Shown here one piece after another: positions 62,513-64,000 of a DNA stretch of 64,000 nt (within the stretch, counting starts at the first letter, position 1; each line of letters opens with the position of its first letter). The position numbers and the translations under genes were made by a program. The stretch covers positions 186,001 to 250,000 of the forward strand of contig NZ_SZPZ01000002.1 of the NCBI RefSeq assembly GCF_005233875.1. Reading direction: 5' to 3'. This DNA comes from Kribbella jiaozuonensis (lineage in GTDB: Bacteria > Actinomycetota > Actinomycetes > Propionibacteriales > Kribbellaceae). The notes under the pieces are model-generated. The model made no database searches. It saw only the letters and a list, made by a program, of their open reading frames with translations, and was not told the origin of the DNA.

Positions 62513-63088
62513 TCAGCGGGCTACCCGCTTGGCCGCGGTCTTACGGGCCGGGGCCTTCTTCGCCGCGGTCTTCCGGACCGCGGTCTTCTTCGCTGCGACG
62601 CGCTTCGCAGGCGCCTTCTTGGCAGCGGTCTTCGCCGGTGCCTTCTTGGCCGCGGTCTTACGAGCCGGCGCCTTCTTCGCAACCGTCTTCCGCGCGACGG
62701 TCTTCTTCGCCGTCGTCGTCTTCTTGGCGGCGGTCGTGCGCTTGGCCGTCGTCTTCTTCGCTGCCGTCGTCTTCTTGGCAGCAGTCGCGCGCTTCGCCGG
62801 CGCCTTCTTCGCAACCGTCTTGCGGGCCGTGACCTTCTTCGCCGGGGCCTTCTTCGCAACGGCCTTCTTGGCGGTGGTGGTCTTGCGGGCCGGCGCCTTC
62901 TTCGCCACCGTCTTCTTAGCGGCGGTCTTCTTGGCCGCACTCACCTTCTTCGTCGCTGTCTTCTTTGCTGCGCTGACCTTGCGCGCGGTTGTCGTCCGCT
63001 TCGCCGGGGCCTTCTTCGCGACAGTCTTCTTGGCGGGAGAAGCCTTTTTGGCTGTCGCCTTCCCTGCGGCTGCCTTCTTGGCTGGCAC
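62513..63088 (-). CDS. Histone H1-like Lys/Ala-rich DNA-binding protein
   Basis: The 191-residue protein consists almost wholly of KKAPAK, KKTTAA and ARKTVA repeats, resembling eukaryotic histone H1 tails, AlgP and the C-terminal tail of actinobacterial HupS. Unlike HupS it has no HU domain at the N-terminus. It should bind DNA or RNA through charge. GTG 63088 follows AAGGAGG. It ends at the shared terminator with the SPOR-like gene. Confidence 0.85.
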   Translation of the reverse strand: MPAKKAAAGKATAKKASPAKKTVAKKAPAKRTTTARKVSAAKKTATKKVSAAKKTAAKKTVAKKAPARKTTTAKKAVAKKAPAKKVTARKTVAKKAPAKRATAAKKTTAAKKTTAKRTTAAKKTTTAKKTVARKTVAKKAPARKTAAKKAPAKTAAKKAPAKRVAAKKTAVRKTAAKKAPARKTAAKRVAR

Positions 63089-63383
63089 TCTGCCTCCTTG
63101 GTGCGGCTGAGGAAAACCACGGTGGATTCCTCGTCGTCATGATGATGACAACACTTGTGCGCCACGTAAAGCACCCGAAACGTCTACAGGTTAAGGCGAA
63201 CTGGCGGCAAAGAGCGGCACAAATGCCGAAAATCCTTGTGCAGAAGGGATTCCGCCGTGCCGTGAGCATGCCGGACGGTCGCAATAATTTCTTGGCGACA
63301 CGCGGCAGAATCTGCCGTCAACTGCCCCGATCGGCGAGTGTTGTCCTCGGCAACGTCCTGCGAAGACGAGGTGCAACAGGGTC
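63089..63383. other. Divergent gap between H1-like and BtuF-like genes
   Basis: About 295 bases hold no gene I can support. The part near 63130-63310 is somewhat AT-richer than the surroundings, as expected for a divergent promoter region, but no clear paired boxes were found. Confidence 0.4.
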
Positions 63384-64000
63384 ATGAACAGCATGTACGA
63401 CGACCTCCACAACACTGTCGAACTACCCCGCGATGTACGTCGTGTGGTCAGCATCGTGCCGTCGTTGACGGAGTCGATCGCGGTCACGCATCCGTCGTTG
63501 ATCGTTGGTGCGACCGACTGGTGTACGCATCCCGCGGACCTCGATGTCGTACGTGTTCGCGGTACCAAGAATCCCGACATCGACCGCATCCGCGAACTCG
63601 TACCGGACGTCGTCGTAGCGAACGCCGAAGAGAATCGTGCGGCCGATCTCGACGCGTTGCGCGAGCACGGAATCGCGGTCTGGGTGACGGCGCCGGCAAC
63701 AGTGCCCGAATCACTCGACTCACTCGAGCGCATGCTGTCCGCGATCGTCGGCGACGTACCCGGATGGTTGGTGCACGCGCGCGACGTGTGGAGTACGCCG
63801 TACGACGGAATGCGCCGGCGGGCCGTGATACCGATCTGGCGGCGGCCGTGGATGGCGTTGGGGCGGGACACGTTCGCGGGCGATCTGCTCTTCCGGATCG
63901 GCATCGACAACGTGCTCGCACATTCCGGCGAGCGTTATCCGAAGATCGACCCGGACGCGTTACCGGAGTACGACATCGTGGTGCTGCCGGACGAGCCTTA
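63384..64000 (+). CDS. BtuF-like helical-backbone metal receptor, N-terminal part
   Basis: At least 205 residues are visible and the frame runs off the right edge. The sequence VVSIVPSLTESIAV, then GATDWCTHP, RGTKNPDIDRIRELVPDVVVAN and WRRPWMALGRDTFAGDLLFRIG matches the class III metal-chelate/cobalamin-binding fold of BtuF-type proteins. Unlike transported receptors it has no signal peptide or lipobox at ATG 63384 (ATG 63393 is an alternative), so it may be cytosolic. Confidence 0.82.
   Translation, partial: MNSMYDDLHNTVELPRDVRRVVSIVPSLTESIAVTHPSLIVGATDWCTHPADLDVVRVRGTKNPDIDRIRELVPDVVVANAEENRAADLDALREHGIAVWVTAPATVPESLDSLERMLSAIVGDVPGWLVHARDVWSTPYDGMRRRAVIPIWRRPWMALGRDTFAGDLLFRIGIDNVLAHSGERYPKIDPDALPEYDIVVLPDEP

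Overview
The window is high-GC actinobacterial chromosome. A Propionibacteriales member close to Kribbella or Nocardioides is my best inference, from GTG starts, the fasR-fabD-fabH-acpP-fabF-accD cluster, homodimeric AceE, DUF3145/DUF3052 genes and the Nif3/zinc-ribbon/RNase H-CobC gene order. No rRNA, CRISPR, insertion sequence or phage gene was seen, so this reads as stable chromosome with one large accessory gene.

Layout. 1-4.3 kb: an extracytoplasmic hydrolase tail, a Tat-exported beta-propeller lactonase and a secreted GH2-LamG glycosidase. These genes carry six copies of a 12-bp palindrome inside coding DNA, and the GH2 gene has a LacI-type operator. 4.3-9.5 kb: aldo/keto reductase, small membrane proteins and a moxR-DUF58-VWA operon. 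10.4-17 kb (minus strand): the FAS-II operon under a PucR-type regulator; FabD carries an extra biotinyl/lipoyl-like domain that lacks the acceptor lysine. 17-23 kb: PHP protein, pirin, a LuxR regulator with a flavin monooxygenase, and an acetyltransferase. 23-27 kb: aceE, DUF3052, an AhpE-like peroxiredoxin and tRNA-Val(TAC). 27-30 kb: a beta-lactamase-fold hydrolase and a type-B carboxylesterase.

30.2-40.9 kb is the standout: one 3560-residue gene encoding an acyl-AMP ligase, a ~950-residue acidic repeat linker (including 17 identical 15-bp units), a ketosynthase-like domain with the catalytic Cys replaced by Trp and the first His by Asn, an apparently intact malonyl-type AT, a divergent carrier domain, half of a condensation domain and an adenylation domain with the A10 Lys replaced by Arg. 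It has no thioesterase, no terminal carrier and no neighbouring biosynthetic genes. A small coupled ORF precedes it and a 6C-type small RNA follows it.

41.3-46.9 kb is a sugar island: ROK kinase, GH3 hexosaminidase, ROK repressor and GH13 alpha-glucosidase, with palindromic operators in both divergent gaps. 47-51.6 kb: a Nif3, zinc-ribbon, RNase H/CobC and RNB-nuclease run. 51.6-57 kb: a TetR/GNAT pair with a clear operator, a PAF-acetylhydrolase-like esterase and a secreted subtilase. 57-64 kb: DUF899 protein, the RNase P RNA (minus strand), DUF952, an S10 carboxypeptidase, GNAT, methionine aminopeptidase, a small SPOR-like protein, a histone-H1-like Lys/Ala protein and the start of a BtuF-like protein cut by the window edge.
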